64,000 nt of DNA from the NCBI RefSeq assembly GCF_002865605.1, contig NZ_CP025583.1:1778501-1842500 (forward strand), written 5' to 3'. A program made the translations under genes and the position numbers. This document shows, one piece after another, positions 7,415-16,244 of the stretch. This DNA comes from Paracoccus jeotgali (GTDB lineage Bacteria; Pseudomonadota; Alphaproteobacteria; Rhodobacterales; Rhodobacteraceae). Numbering within the stretch: the first letter of the stretch is position 1; every line of letters starts with the position of its first letter. The notes below the pieces were generated by a model. It was not told where the DNA came from. It saw only the letters and a list, made by a program, of their open reading frames with translations, and did no database searches.

Positions 7415-10212
7415 CGCAACTGCTCGCGCTGCAATCGCTGCAGCAGGGCGGGGACGTGGATCTGGTCGGATTTATAGTTGCCGGTCAGCACATACATGAT
7501 CAGGTTCACGCCGAAGCGATGGGCGATTTCGCGCTGCCGCTCGCCGTCAAAGCCGCTGCCCACGGCGAACAGCGGCAGGCCGCGCTGATCCACCGCCCAG
7601 GCCTCGGCCCAGGCATTGCCGCCGATGACGACGGGCGAGACGCCGTCATTGACCGCCGCCCCGCCCTCGGGTGCGGCGTCGGCAGCGACCCAGACCTGGC
7701 CCCCGTCAAAGCGGCCGGGCAGACTGTCGAGCAGATAGAAGCTGCGCGTCAGCACATGATCGCGCGGCACGATCTGCAGCTGCGGCATGTCCAGCGGCCC
7801 CGCGAGCCGGCGCAGATCGCCCGAGGCATCGGCGCTGCTGCCGGCCAGATCGGCGTCGCGGCTGTCAAACAGGATCATCCCACCGCCGCGCAAAAATCGG
7901 TTCAGCCGCAGATAGGCCTGCGCCGAGGGCAGCGGCTGGCGGTCCCCGACTGGCCAGTAAAGAAACGCCAGCAGCGACAGATCGGCGGTTTCCAGATCGA
8001 CCCCGACGGGGGCGGATGGCTCGACCGTGGTGCGCGCGGCCAGCGTCTGCGACAGCCCGGTCAGCCCGGCGCGGGACAGCCCGTCCAGTTCGGGATCGCC
8101 GGTCAGCACATAGGCGAGCGCGAAATGCGAGGCCGCCCGGACCAGATCGGGGTCAAGCTGCGCGGTCTCCGGCGCCTCGCTTTCGGAAGGGGGCAGCGGG
8201 TTATAGGGCAGCAACAGGTCGGGGATCAGACCCTCCTGCGCGCGCAGGTCCTGCGGCGCGATCAGCAGCGCCAGCGCCAGTATCGCGACCAGCCCGCCCC
8301 GGCGCTGCACCCCGCCACGCAGCGCCGCGCTGCCCAGCAGGTCGAGCATCAGCGCCAGTGCCGCCAGCAGCAGCAGCCACGCCTGAAGCGGCAGGCCCGG
8401 CGCGCCGGCGGCCTCGATCTGCGCGCCCGGCCACTCGGCGCGGGCGATGGGCGCGCCCGCATTCACCGCGACCACCCGCTCACCCGAGGCATAGATGCCG
8501 GCGGGCACCTGGGGCGAGGCGCCTTGCGCCAGCACCTCGGCCGCGACCGGCACCGGGTCGGGCGAATCGTTCCAGCGGCCAAAGCCATCCAGCAGGCGCA
8601 GCGGCGTCCAGCTGCCGCCCTCGGTCAGGCTGGGCGTGTCGGCGATCTCGCGTCCGGCGCCGTCGATCAGCCGTTGCAGCATCTGCACGAACAGCCCCGA
8701 AATCGGCAGCGAGGACCAGTCGGCATTGGCGGTCGAGTGAAACAGCACCAGCTGCCCCTGCCCGTAACCCGCCCGCGTCACCAAGGGCGTGCCGTCGGAC
8801 AGCACCGCAATGCTGCGCGCCGACAGATCGGGCGAGGGTTCGGCCATCAGCTGCGCACGGACGGTCACATCCCGCGGCACGGTCAGCCCGGCAAAGGGGC
8901 CGTCGGGGTCAAAGGGCGCGATCGCCCGCGGCTCGCCCCAGCTCAGCGCGCCGCCCATGTCGCGCCCGCCCGGCCGCAGCGCAACCGGCAGCAACGGCTC
9001 GAGCGCCAGATCGGGGGCGGCGGCCATGCGCGGCCCGGCAAAGCGGATCAGCATCCCGCCCCCGGCGACCCACTCGGCCAGCGGCCCCGCGGCCGGCAGA
9101 CCGGCGCGGTCGAGGATCACGATGACATCGGGCTTGGCGGCGATGGCGTCGGACAGCCCCGCCTCGATCGCTCGGGCCGGACCGTCCAGCGCGCTGAGGA
9201 TGAAGTGTCGTGGCGACAGCAGCGCCTGCCCCTCATCCGCGCTTGGGCCGGGGCCGACGACCGCCATCACCGGGCGCCGCAAGCGGTCATCGCCCAGCAC
9301 GACAGCGGCGGCGGACTCGACCCCGTCCAGCTGAAACCGCGTGACCCGGCCGAGCAGTTCCGGCGGCAGATCCGCGGTGACGGGGCGGCGGGTGATGCCG
9401 GCCTCAACCTGCGCCGGGCCGGGCGTCAGCCGCGCGAGTTCGCGCGGGATGCCCTGTGGATCGGGGCCGAGCGCCAGAATGTCGGGCGCGGTCGGGGTGG
9501 TCGCCTGCACCTCGAAACCGGGCGGGTGGCCGTCGCGGGTCATGCGCAGCACATGCGGCGGCGTGGCGGGCGGGACCACGCGGACCGTGCCGCGCGCGGC
9601 CAGCGCAATCAGCCAGGCGGCGCGGTTCGGATGGTCCAGCCCGTCGCTGAGCCACAGCGTCCCCAGCCCGGCGGCGGGCGCGTGTTCCAGCAGCGGGGCC
9701 GGATCGGGCGGATAGGCGGCGGGCCAAGGCTGCGGCTGCGCGGCGCGCAAGGCGGCCGGCAGGCTGTCATCGGCGCTGAAGGTCAGGGCGGCGGTCTGTT
9801 GCCCATCGGCCAGCAGCAGGGCCACCGGCGCGCCGCGCGACATCGCGCCCTCGGCCGCTGAAATGGCGCGGCTGCGGGCGGCGGCCCAGCCGGGCGCGGC
9901 GGTGGCGCCCGCGTCCATGACGATAAGCAAGGCGTCCTCGGGCGCGGGGTCGGCCACCGGGCGCCAGATCGGCGCGGCAAAGGCCAGCACCGCCGCCGCC
10001 ACCGCCAGCAGGCGCAGCATCAGCAGCCACCACGGCGTGCGCCGCGCCACCGGCTGCGGATCGACCAGCCCGGCCAGCAGCACCGTCCCCGGAAAGCGCA
10101 CCCGGCGCGGCACCGGCGGCAGCGCGCGCAGCAGCCACCACAGCAGCGGCAGCGCGGCCAGCCCCAGCAGCAGCCAGGGCGCGGCAAAGCCGATCGGTCC
10201 CAGCATCATCAT
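7411..10212 (-). CDS. BatA-like N-terminus with C-terminal DUF4159 domain protein
   Basis: A 933-residue membrane protein. Residues 1-85 carry the BatA N-terminal pair of helices with the RRVRFPGTVLLAGL motif. A long soluble region follows, then a membrane helix near residue 620-640, and the C-terminal 240 residues form a DUF4159 domain (SHFALAYVLTGDPELDG, LSLLAFLYWPVGD, GGGMILFDSRDADL, ending in NLIMYVLTGNYKSDQIHVP). Two further methionines follow the first, so the start could be at 10209 or 10206. Proteins of this layout accompany moxR-DUF58 pairs in many proteobacteria. No enzymatic role is established. Confidence 0.8.
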   Translation of the reverse strand: MMMLGPIGFAAPWLLLGLAALPLLWWLLRALPPVPRRVRFPGTVLLAGLVDPQPVARRTPWWLLMLRLLAVAAAVLAFAAPIWRPVADPAPEDALLIVMDAGATAAPGWAAARSRAISAAEGAMSRGAPVALLLADGQQTAALTFSADDSLPAALRAAQPQPWPAAYPPDPAPLLEHAPAAGLGTLWLSDGLDHPNRAAWLIALAARGTVRVVPPATPPHVLRMTRDGHPPGFEVQATTPTAPDILALGPDPQGIPRELARLTPGPAQVEAGITRRPVTADLPPELLGRVTRFQLDGVESAAAVVLGDDRLRRPVMAVVGPGPSADEGQALLSPRHFILSALDGPARAIEAGLSDAIAAKPDVIVILDRAGLPAAGPLAEWVAGGGMLIRFAGPRMAAAPDLALEPLLPVALRPGGRDMGGALSWGEPRAIAPFDPDGPFAGLTVPRDVTVRAQLMAEPSPDLSARSIAVLSDGTPLVTRAGYGQGQLVLFHSTANADWSSLPISGLFVQMLQRLIDGAGREIADTPSLTEGGSWTPLRLLDGFGRWNDSPDPVPVAAEVLAQGASPQVPAGIYASGERVVAVNAGAPIARAEWPGAQIEAAGAPGLPLQAWLLLLAALALMLDLLGSAALRGGVQRRGGLVAILALALLIAPQDLRAQEGLIPDLLLPYNPLPPSESEAPETAQLDPDLVRAASHFALAYVLTGDPELDGLSRAGLTGLSQTLAARTTVEPSAPVGVDLETADLSLLAFLYWPVGDRQPLPSAQAYLRLNRFLRGGGMILFDSRDADLAGSSADASGDLRRLAGPLDMPQLQIVPRDHVLTRSFYLLDSLPGRFDGGQVWVAADAAPEGGAAVNDGVSPVVIGGNAWAEAWAVDQRGLPLFAVGSGFDGERQREIAHRFGVNLIMYVLTGNYKSDQIHVPALLQRLQREQLR

Positions 10213-10272
10213 CGCCGCACCATCATGCCCGTTCCGCCCCGCCGCCCGAGTTCAACGCCGATCCTGCCGCCA

Positions 10273-11166
10273 TTACCGCGCCGTCAGCGCCCCATGCGCC
10301 CAGATCAACGCCTGCGACACCGGCTGCCCCAGATGATGCGTGCCGAAGATGAACCCCGCCTGCGCCGCCATCTCGGCCAGTGCCGTGCGCCGCAGCGACA
10401 GGCGCGTCCGGTAGGCGTCACGCAGGCCGTTCGCGTCGCGGGTCTGGTGGGTCAGCCCGCCCTGAGTTTCGAAGCGGATCGCGCCCTCGAAGGGGAAATC
10501 CTCCTCGTCCGGGTGCAGGATCTGCAGCATGATGCCGCCCGAGCCAATCCCCGAAACGGCATGAAGAAAGGCATCCAGCGCCTTGTCCTGATACAGAAAA
10601 TCGTCCATCAGGATGATCGCCTGCCCGCGCCGCAGGCTGGTCGGGTCGGGGCTGTCGATTTCCGAGGGCAGCGGCAGCAGCCGCGCCAGCGTCTCGGTCA
10701 TGCGGCTGGCCTGCACGGCGCCGGTCCCGGCCTGCGCGCCCAGCATCCCCACCCGCTCGCCCGCCCGGATCATCGAGAGCGACAGCGCCAGTGCGATCAG
10801 CCGGGCGCGGTCGAGCTTGCTTTCGCGCGCCCCGCCCGGTGCCGTCCCCTGCCCGGCATAGCCCATCCCCGCGCCGCGCCCGATCCAGAAGGTCGCGCGC
10901 CGCGCCACCTGCCGCTCGCGGTCGCGGACGAATTGCAGATCGCCCCGGGCCGAGCGGCGCCAGTCGATGGCGGCGGCGGTGTCGCCCTGATGCGCGAGGC
11001 GGTATTGCCAGAAATCCTCGCCCGAGCCGGGGCGGCGCAGACCATGCGCGCCGTGACCGAAATTCAGCGCGGCGGGACCGGCGGACAGGGTCAGGGGCGG
11101 CAGGGCATTGGCTGCCGCCTCGGCCTGCGCGCGCAGCGCGGCCGTGCTGGCGCCGGTGCCGTTCAC
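10273..11166 (-). CDS. DUF58 domain protein
   Basis: A 297-residue soluble protein of the DUF58 family. It shows the core pattern of these proteins: a basic DWRRSARGDLQFVRDRE segment near residue 70, then an alpha/beta region with a degenerate VWA-like fold (AIILMDDFLYQDKA). DUF58 proteins are regular partners of MoxR AAA+ ATPases and are thought to present substrates to, or be remodelled by, them. It overlaps the moxR stop codon by four bases and is followed after 106 bases by the DUF4159 gene, consistent with one transcript. Confidence 0.87.
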   Translation of the reverse strand: MNGTGASTAALRAQAEAAANALPPLTLSAGPAALNFGHGAHGLRRPGSGEDFWQYRLAHQGDTAAAIDWRRSARGDLQFVRDRERQVARRATFWIGRGAGMGYAGQGTAPGGARESKLDRARLIALALSLSMIRAGERVGMLGAQAGTGAVQASRMTETLARLLPLPSEIDSPDPTSLRRGQAIILMDDFLYQDKALDAFLHAVSGIGSGGIMLQILHPDEEDFPFEGAIRFETQGGLTHQTRDANGLRDAYRTRLSLRRTALAEMAAQAGFIFGTHHLGQPVSQALIWAHGALTAR

Positions 11167-12161
11167 GCCGCCTGCCGGCCCTGTGTATCGCGGACGCGGG
11201 CGATCAGGCCGTCGATGCTCTGCCCCGCCGCGCGGGCCGCAAAGCTGAGCGCCATGCGGTGCCGCAGCACCGGCGCGGCCATCGCCTGCACATCGTCCAG
11301 CGTCGGCGCGAAGCGGCCGTTTAGCACCGCCCGCGCGCGCGTCACCAGCATCAGCGCCTGCGCTGCGCGCGGCCCCGGCCCCCAGCTGAGCGCCTCGGCC
11401 ACCCAGGGCTCGGCGTCGGGACCGGGCCGAAGCGCGCGCACCAGATCGAGGATCGCGCTGACCACCGATTCGCCCACCGGCATCCGCCGGATCAGCGCCT
11501 GCGCGGCCAGCAGCTCGCCCGGTTGCAGCACCGCATGGGGCGCGTCATCCATGACGCCGGTCGTGGCCAGCAGGATCGCGCGTTCGGTGTCGCGGTCGGG
11601 GTAATCGACGTCGATCTGCATCAGGAACCGGTCGAGCTGCGCCTCGGGCAGCGGATAGGTGCCTTCCTGTTCAATGGGGTTCTGGGTCGCCAGCACATGA
11701 AAGGGCCGGCCCAGCGGACGGTGCGCGCCGCCGACGGTGACCTGCCCCTCTTGCATGGCCTGCAGCAGGGCGGACTGGGTGCGCGGGCTCGCGCGGTTGA
11801 TCTCATCCGCCATCAGAAGCTGGGTAAAGACCGGCCCCTCGACAAAGCGGAAGGCGCGGCGGCCATCGGCGGTCTGGTCCAGAACCTCGGACCCCAGGAT
11901 ATCGGCGGGCATCAAATCGGGGGTGAACTGGATGCGCGCGTCTTCCAGCCCCAGAACCGTCGCAAGCGTATCGACCAGCATCGTCTTGCCCAGCCCCGGC
12001 TGCCCGACCAGCAGCGCGTGGCCGCCCGACAGGATCGCCGCCAGAACCTGCTCGACAACCTCGTGCTGGCCGACAAAGCGCCGCTCGATGCTGGCGCGGG
12101 CCTCGATCAGGCGGGCGCCAAGGGTCAGGATCTCGTCAACCAGTTTGTCATCGGTGGTCAT
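11163..12161 (-). CDS. MoxR-family AAA+ ATPase
   Basis: A 332-residue AAA+ ATPase of the MoxR type, a chaperone-like class that matures protein complexes. Walker A is GQPGLGKT, Walker B is LLMADEINRASPRTQ, sensor 1 is VLATQNPIEQEGTYPLPEAQLDRF, and the lid domain follows. I chose ATG 12161 (MTTDDKLV) because GGAAG sits upstream and the alternative start at 12182 is a GTG without a clear ribosome site. It is the first gene of the co-directional run leading into fabZ and the lpx genes. The substrate is not evident. Confidence 0.93.
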   Translation of the reverse strand: MTTDDKLVDEILTLGARLIEARASIERRFVGQHEVVEQVLAAILSGGHALLVGQPGLGKTMLVDTLATVLGLEDARIQFTPDLMPADILGSEVLDQTADGRRAFRFVEGPVFTQLLMADEINRASPRTQSALLQAMQEGQVTVGGAHRPLGRPFHVLATQNPIEQEGTYPLPEAQLDRFLMQIDVDYPDRDTERAILLATTGVMDDAPHAVLQPGELLAAQALIRRMPVGESVVSAILDLVRALRPGPDAEPWVAEALSWGPGPRAAQALMLVTRARAVLNGRFAPTLDDVQAMAAPVLRHRMALSFAARAAGQSIDGLIARVRDTQGRQAA

Positions 12162-12217
12162 GACATCGCTTCCATTCTGCACTATGACATATGAAACACG
12201 GATCGGAGGCGGGTGAA

Positions 12218-12805
12218 ATGGTCAAACCACCCAAGGACACGTCCCAGCCCGGTCAGGCGGCGGATCGCGCAGCCGGCATCGCCGAGGCTGCCGCGCGCGA
12301 AGGCTTGCGTGGCCCGGCGCCGGTGCATCTGTGGACCCCCCCCTATTGCGGCGAGATGGATCTGGTCATCCGCGCCGATGGCAGCTGGTGGCACGAGGGC
12401 TCGCCCATCGGCCGGCCGGCCATGGTCCGCATGTTCGCCAATATCCTCAAATTCGAAGAGGGGCGGCATTATCTGGTGACGCCGGTCGAAAAGATCGGCA
12501 TCCAGGTCGAGGACGCCCCCTTTATCGCTGTCGATGTCGATCTGGGCGACGACATCGTCTTTCATACCAATATCGGTGATTCTGCGCGGCTGGATGCCGA
12601 CCACCCCCTGACCATCGAGGGCACGCCCGACCTGCCCCGGCCCTATGTCGCGATCCGAAACGGGCTGCGCGCCCGGATCGACCGCAAGAGTTTTTACCGT
12701 TTGGCAGAACGCGCCACCCCCGGTCCTGATGGCCGGCTCGGGGTGCGCTCTGCGGGTCTTTTTCACGAGTTGGAGTCATCATGGCAAGGTTCGCCGCAAA
12801 CCTGA
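12218..12805 (+). CDS. DUF1285 domain protein
   Basis: A 195-residue protein of the DUF1285 family, visible from VHLWTPPYCGEMDLVIRADGSWWHEGSPIGRPAMVRMFA-type spacing and the LVTPVEKIGIQVEDAPF segment. DUF1285 has a two-domain beta fold in solved structures but no known function. I chose ATG 12218 because GGAGG lies nine bases before it; an earlier in-frame ATG at 12191 lacks one. The gene diverges from moxR and its 3' end overlaps hyi by 25 bases. Confidence 0.85.
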   Translation: MVKPPKDTSQPGQAADRAAGIAEAAAREGLRGPAPVHLWTPPYCGEMDLVIRADGSWWHEGSPIGRPAMVRMFANILKFEEGRHYLVTPVEKIGIQVEDAPFIAVDVDLGDDIVFHTNIGDSARLDADHPLTIEGTPDLPRPYVAIRNGLRARIDRKSFYRLAERATPGPDGRLGVRSAGLFHELESSWQGSPQT

Positions 12806-13548
12806 CGCTGCTGTTCAATGAACTGCCCATCCTGGATCGTTTTGCCGCCGCGCGGCGGGCCGGATTTCAGGGCGTCGAGATCCTCTTCCCCTATGACCTC
12901 GCAGCCGGAGAGCTGCGTCAGGCCGCCCGCAAATCCGGCATGGACGTGGTGCTGATCAACTGCCCGCCGCCCAACTGGGCCGGCGGTCCGCGCGGATTCG
13001 CCGCCGTGCCCAGCCTGCAGGACCGCTTTCGCCGCGACTTTGAGCGCGCCCTGCGCGTGGCCGAGGCGCTGTCGGCGCGCCATATCCACATCATGTCCGG
13101 CAAGGGCGAAGGCCCTGCCGCGCGTGACTGCATGATCGCCAACCTGAAATGGGCGACCGCCCGCGCGCCCCATGCCAGCCTGACCATCGAGCCGATCAAC
13201 CAGCACGACATGCCCGGCTATTTCATGTGCGACTACGATCTGGCCGCAGAGGTGCTGGATGCGGTCGACGCGCCGAATCTGGGGCTGCAATTCGACGCCT
13301 ATCACGCCCATATGATCACCGGCGACGTGCTGGGGACATGGCAGGCGCATGGCCACCGCGTCCACCACATCCAGATCGCCGGCGCCCCCGGACGCCATGA
13401 GCCGCGCGAGGGCGATATCGACTTTGCCGCCTTCTTCCACGCCGTCGACAACTCGGGCTATCAGGGCTGGGTGTCGGCGGAATACAGCCCGCGCACCACG
13501 ACCGAGGCCGGGCTGCGCTGGATGGCCGCCGACATCGCCGCCGAATAG
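12781..13548 (+). CDS. hyi: Hydroxypyruvate isomerase-like TIM-barrel protein
   Basis: A 255-residue xylose-isomerase-like TIM barrel of the Hyi/OtnI family, which interconverts hydroxypyruvate and tartronate semialdehyde. Seen motifs are FQGVEILFPYDL near the start, TIEPINQHDMPGYF (metal-binding Glu and the family's NQ/D motif), and QFDAYHAHMITGDV with metal-ligand Asp and His, then WVSAEY with a C-terminal Glu. TTGGAG lies just before the ATG. Overlap with the DUF1285 gene suggests translational coupling. The exact substrate cannot be told from sequence. Confidence 0.87.
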   Translation: MARFAANLTLLFNELPILDRFAAARRAGFQGVEILFPYDLAAGELRQAARKSGMDVVLINCPPPNWAGGPRGFAAVPSLQDRFRRDFERALRVAEALSARHIHIMSGKGEGPAARDCMIANLKWATARAPHASLTIEPINQHDMPGYFMCDYDLAAEVLDAVDAPNLGLQFDAYHAHMITGDVLGTWQAHGHRVHHIQIAGAPGRHEPREGDIDFAAFFHAVDNSGYQGWVSAEYSPRTTTEAGLRWMAADIAAE

Positions 13549-13558
13549 CCGCGCGGCC

Positions 13559-14815
13559 TCAGACCCGCTTGAGCGCGATCACCGCGTTCAGCCCGCCAAA
13601 GGCAAAGGCGTTCGACAGCACCGCATCGACCCGCGCCTCGCGCGCGACATTGGGCACGACGTCCAGCGCACATTCGGGGTCCGGTTCCTCGTAACCGATG
13701 GTCGGCGCGATGACGCCGTCGCGCAGCGCCATGATGCAGGCCAGCATCTCGATCGCGCCGGTGCCGCCGATGCAATGGCCGTGCATGGATTTCGTGGACG
13801 AGATCATCACCTGATCGGCGTGATGGCCGAAGGCATGGGCCACGGCCGCGCATTCGGTCTTGTCATTGGCCGCCGTCCCGGTGCCGTGGGCGTTGATATA
13901 GCCGATCTGGTCGGCGTTCAGCCCGGCATCGTGCATCGCGCCCCGGATCGCCCGTTCGGCACCCTTGGCCGAAGGCATGACGATGTCCTGCGCGTCCGAG
14001 GACATGGCGAATCCCACCACCTCGGCCAGGATATCGGCGCCGCGGGCGCGCGCATGCTCGTAATCCTCGAAGACGAAGACGCCCGCGCCCTCGCCCTGGA
14101 CCATGCCGTTGCGGTTGGCGCTGAAGGGGCGGCAGGCGTCGCGGGACATGACGCGCAGCCCCTCCCACGCCTTGACGCCGCCAAAGCACAGCATCGCCTC
14201 GGACCCGCCGGCGAGCATCACCCGCGCCCCGCCGGACCGCACCATCTGGAAGGCCAGCCCCATCGCGTGATTGGAACTGGCGCAGGCGGTCGCGACGGTA
14301 AAGGAGGGGCCGCGCAGCCCGAACTCCATGCTGACATGGCTGGCGGCGGCGTTGTGCATCAGCTTGGGCACGACGAAGGGGTGAACGCGGTTCTTGCCCT
14401 CTTCATAGACGACCCGGTAATTCTCGTCCCAGGTGTTCATCCCACCCGCAGCGGTGCCCAGCACCACGCCCGAGCACAGCCCCAGCTCGCCCTGAAAATC
14501 GAGGCCGGACTGGGCGACCGCCTCTTTCGCGGCCAGCAGGGTGAACTGGGTGAACTTGTCATAGAGCAGGATCTGCTGGCGGTTGAACCATGTCTCGGGG
14601 TGCCAGTCATGGATCTGCGCGCCGATCTGGATGGTCAGCCGCTCGACATCGCGGAACGCAAGCTGGCTGATCCCGCTGCGGCCTTCGCGCATGGCGGCCA
14701 GCGTCGTCGGCGCATCGAGGCCAAGCGCGTTGACCGTGCCCATGCCCGTGATGACGACGCGGCGCAGGCCGGTCGCAGCCGGCTGCGGCGGCGTTTTCGC
14801 TGTTGGGCCGGTCAT
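13559..14815 (-). CDS. Beta-ketoacyl-ACP synthase (FabF/KAS II-like), lpxD-linked
   Basis: A 418-residue ketoacyl synthase with the intact Cys-His-His triad: cysteine in TVATACASSNHA, histidine in NAHGTGTAANDKTE and histidine in STKSMHGHCIGGTGA, then the NAFAFGG loop near the C-terminus. The family extends acyl-ACP with malonyl-ACP. It overlaps the upstream acyl carrier protein gene by four bases and that gene follows lpxD by 12 bases, so this is probably not housekeeping FabF but a dedicated enzyme acting on that carrier protein, perhaps for a special envelope acyl chain (inference). Confidence 0.88.
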   Translation of the reverse strand: MTGPTAKTPPQPAATGLRRVVITGMGTVNALGLDAPTTLAAMREGRSGISQLAFRDVERLTIQIGAQIHDWHPETWFNRQQILLYDKFTQFTLLAAKEAVAQSGLDFQGELGLCSGVVLGTAAGGMNTWDENYRVVYEEGKNRVHPFVVPKLMHNAAASHVSMEFGLRGPSFTVATACASSNHAMGLAFQMVRSGGARVMLAGGSEAMLCFGGVKAWEGLRVMSRDACRPFSANRNGMVQGEGAGVFVFEDYEHARARGADILAEVVGFAMSSDAQDIVMPSAKGAERAIRGAMHDAGLNADQIGYINAHGTGTAANDKTECAAVAHAFGHHADQVMISSTKSMHGHCIGGTGAIEMLACIMALRDGVIAPTIGYEEPDPECALDVVPNVAREARVDAVLSNAFAFGGLNAVIALKRV

Positions 14816-15072
14816 TCCTTGGCGGCCACCAGCTTTTCGACGCCGGCGATGATGCTGCCCATGTTCGAGATGTCGAAGTCGGATTTGTCGGGTTCGTTGG
14901 CGTTGAACGGGATGGTGATGTCGAATTCCTCTTCCAGCGCAAAGATCGATTCGACCAGCCCAAGGCTGTCGATTCCCAGCTCTGCCGGGGTCGCGTTGTC
15001 GGTCACCTGATCGGCATCCAGCATCGCCTGTTCAGCAATGATGGCCCGGATACGGTCGCTTGTCTGGGTCAT
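14812..15072 (-). CDS. Specialised acyl carrier protein
   Basis: An 86-residue acyl carrier protein with the phosphopantetheine serine in GIDSLGLVESIFALEEEFDI. The region after helix 2 (PFNANEPDKSDFDISNMGS) differs from housekeeping AcpP, and the length and motif also differ from rhizobial AcpXL. GGAGAAG precedes the ATG. It sits between lpxD and a ketoacyl synthase with tight spacing, so it probably carries the acyl chain made by that synthase. Which pathway it serves is inferred from context only. Confidence 0.88.
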   Translation of the reverse strand: MTQTSDRIRAIIAEQAMLDADQVTDNATPAELGIDSLGLVESIFALEEEFDITIPFNANEPDKSDFDISNMGSIIAGVEKLVAAKE

Positions 15073-15084
15073 GGGCTTCTCCGT

Positions 15085-16170
15085 TCAGGATCTTTCGGCA
15101 AGCTCTGTAACAGCTTTCTGAAGTTTTGCGAGCTTGTCCGCAAGCCGCGGAAGGCGGCGCGACGCACGGTCCATTTCCATCCGCGTCCGCATCTCGACCG
15201 CCGGATTTCCCAGCACCACGCGCCCCGCCGGCACACGGCTGAAGATCTTGCTGGCCCCGCCCGCGATCACGTCATCGCCCACGGTGATGTTGTCGGAAAC
15301 GCCGCATTGCCCGGCCAGCACCACCCGGTCGCCGATGACCGACGACCCCGCGATGCCGACCTGCCCGCAGATCAGGCAGTCGGCGCCGACGATGACGTTG
15401 TGGCCGATATGGACCAGGTTATCCAGCTTGCTGCCCGCGCCGATGCGGGTGGCGCGCACGGTGCCGCGGTCGACGGTGGCATTGGCGCCGATCTCGACAT
15501 CATCGCCGATCTCGACCGCGCCAAGGGAATGGATGCGCTCCCAGCTTTGGGCGCGCATGACCTCGCGCTTGCCAAGGGTGCGGCGGATCTCCTCGACCCC
15601 CGATTCCTCGGCGGTGACAAAGGAAAACCCGTCCGCCCCGATGATTGCATTGGGGTGCAGGATCACCCGGTCGCCGATGCGGCAGTCATGCTGCACCCGC
15701 GCCCCGTTCAGGATCAGCGCGTCGTCGCCGATCACGCAGCCGCGCCCGATGCTGACATGGCTGGCGATCCGCGCCCGCGCACCGATCTGCACATCGGCCC
15801 CGATAACCACGAACGGCCCAATGGAAGCGTGTGCACCGATCTGAGTTGACGGGTCGATGATGGCCGTGGGGTGAATGCCGGGCGCGATGTCCGGCCCCGG
15901 ATCAAAGCTGCGGGTCAGCCCGGCCATCACCAGGCGCGGCCTCGGCGCAAAGATCGCGGCGGCAAGACCATAGGCTTCGGGGTCCATCCCTTCGGCCAGG
16001 ATCGCAGCACCGCCGGGCGACAGTTTCTCGGCATAGCGCGGCGACATCGCCAGCGCGATCTGGTCCGGCCCCGCCGCGCCGGGTTCCGCCGCGCCGGTGA
16101 CGCTGCGTTCCAGATCGCCCCAGGCCCGCGCGTCAAGCGCGTGGGCCAGATCCCGGATCGTGACCTTCAT
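15085..16170 (-). CDS. lpxD: UDP-3-O-acylglucosamine N-acyltransferase LpxD
   Basis: LpxD adds the amide-linked 3-hydroxyacyl chain in lipid A synthesis. The 361-residue protein has an N-terminal uridine-binding domain (about residues 1-100), a hexapeptide-repeat helix containing the catalytic histidine in LVHIGHNVIVGADC, and a C-terminal helix. I chose ATG 16170 (MKVTIRDLAHAL); the open frame extends 38 codons upstream without similarity. Unlike many proteobacteria, lpxD is not next to fabZ-lpxA; it heads a separate three-gene unit with an acyl carrier protein and a ketoacyl synthase. Confidence 0.96.
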   Translation of the reverse strand: MKVTIRDLAHALDARAWGDLERSVTGAAEPGAAGPDQIALAMSPRYAEKLSPGGAAILAEGMDPEAYGLAAAIFAPRPRLVMAGLTRSFDPGPDIAPGIHPTAIIDPSTQIGAHASIGPFVVIGADVQIGARARIASHVSIGRGCVIGDDALILNGARVQHDCRIGDRVILHPNAIIGADGFSFVTAEESGVEEIRRTLGKREVMRAQSWERIHSLGAVEIGDDVEIGANATVDRGTVRATRIGAGSKLDNLVHIGHNVIVGADCLICGQVGIAGSSVIGDRVVLAGQCGVSDNITVGDDVIAGGASKIFSRVPAGRVVLGNPAVEMRTRMEMDRASRRLPRLADKLAKLQKAVTELAERS

Positions 16171-16244
16171 TGCAGACTCCGCATCGTTTCCGGGTTGGAA
16201 CCTAGGCACTCGCCACTTGCTTTGCCAGCCCTGCGCGGACCGGC

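Noticed and set aside
7456..9861. Long open frame (801 codons) on the plus strand
   Set aside because: It is antisense to the DUF4159 gene, is rich in Arg, Gln, Pro and Gly as expected from the opposite strand of GC-rich coding DNA, and shows no domain.
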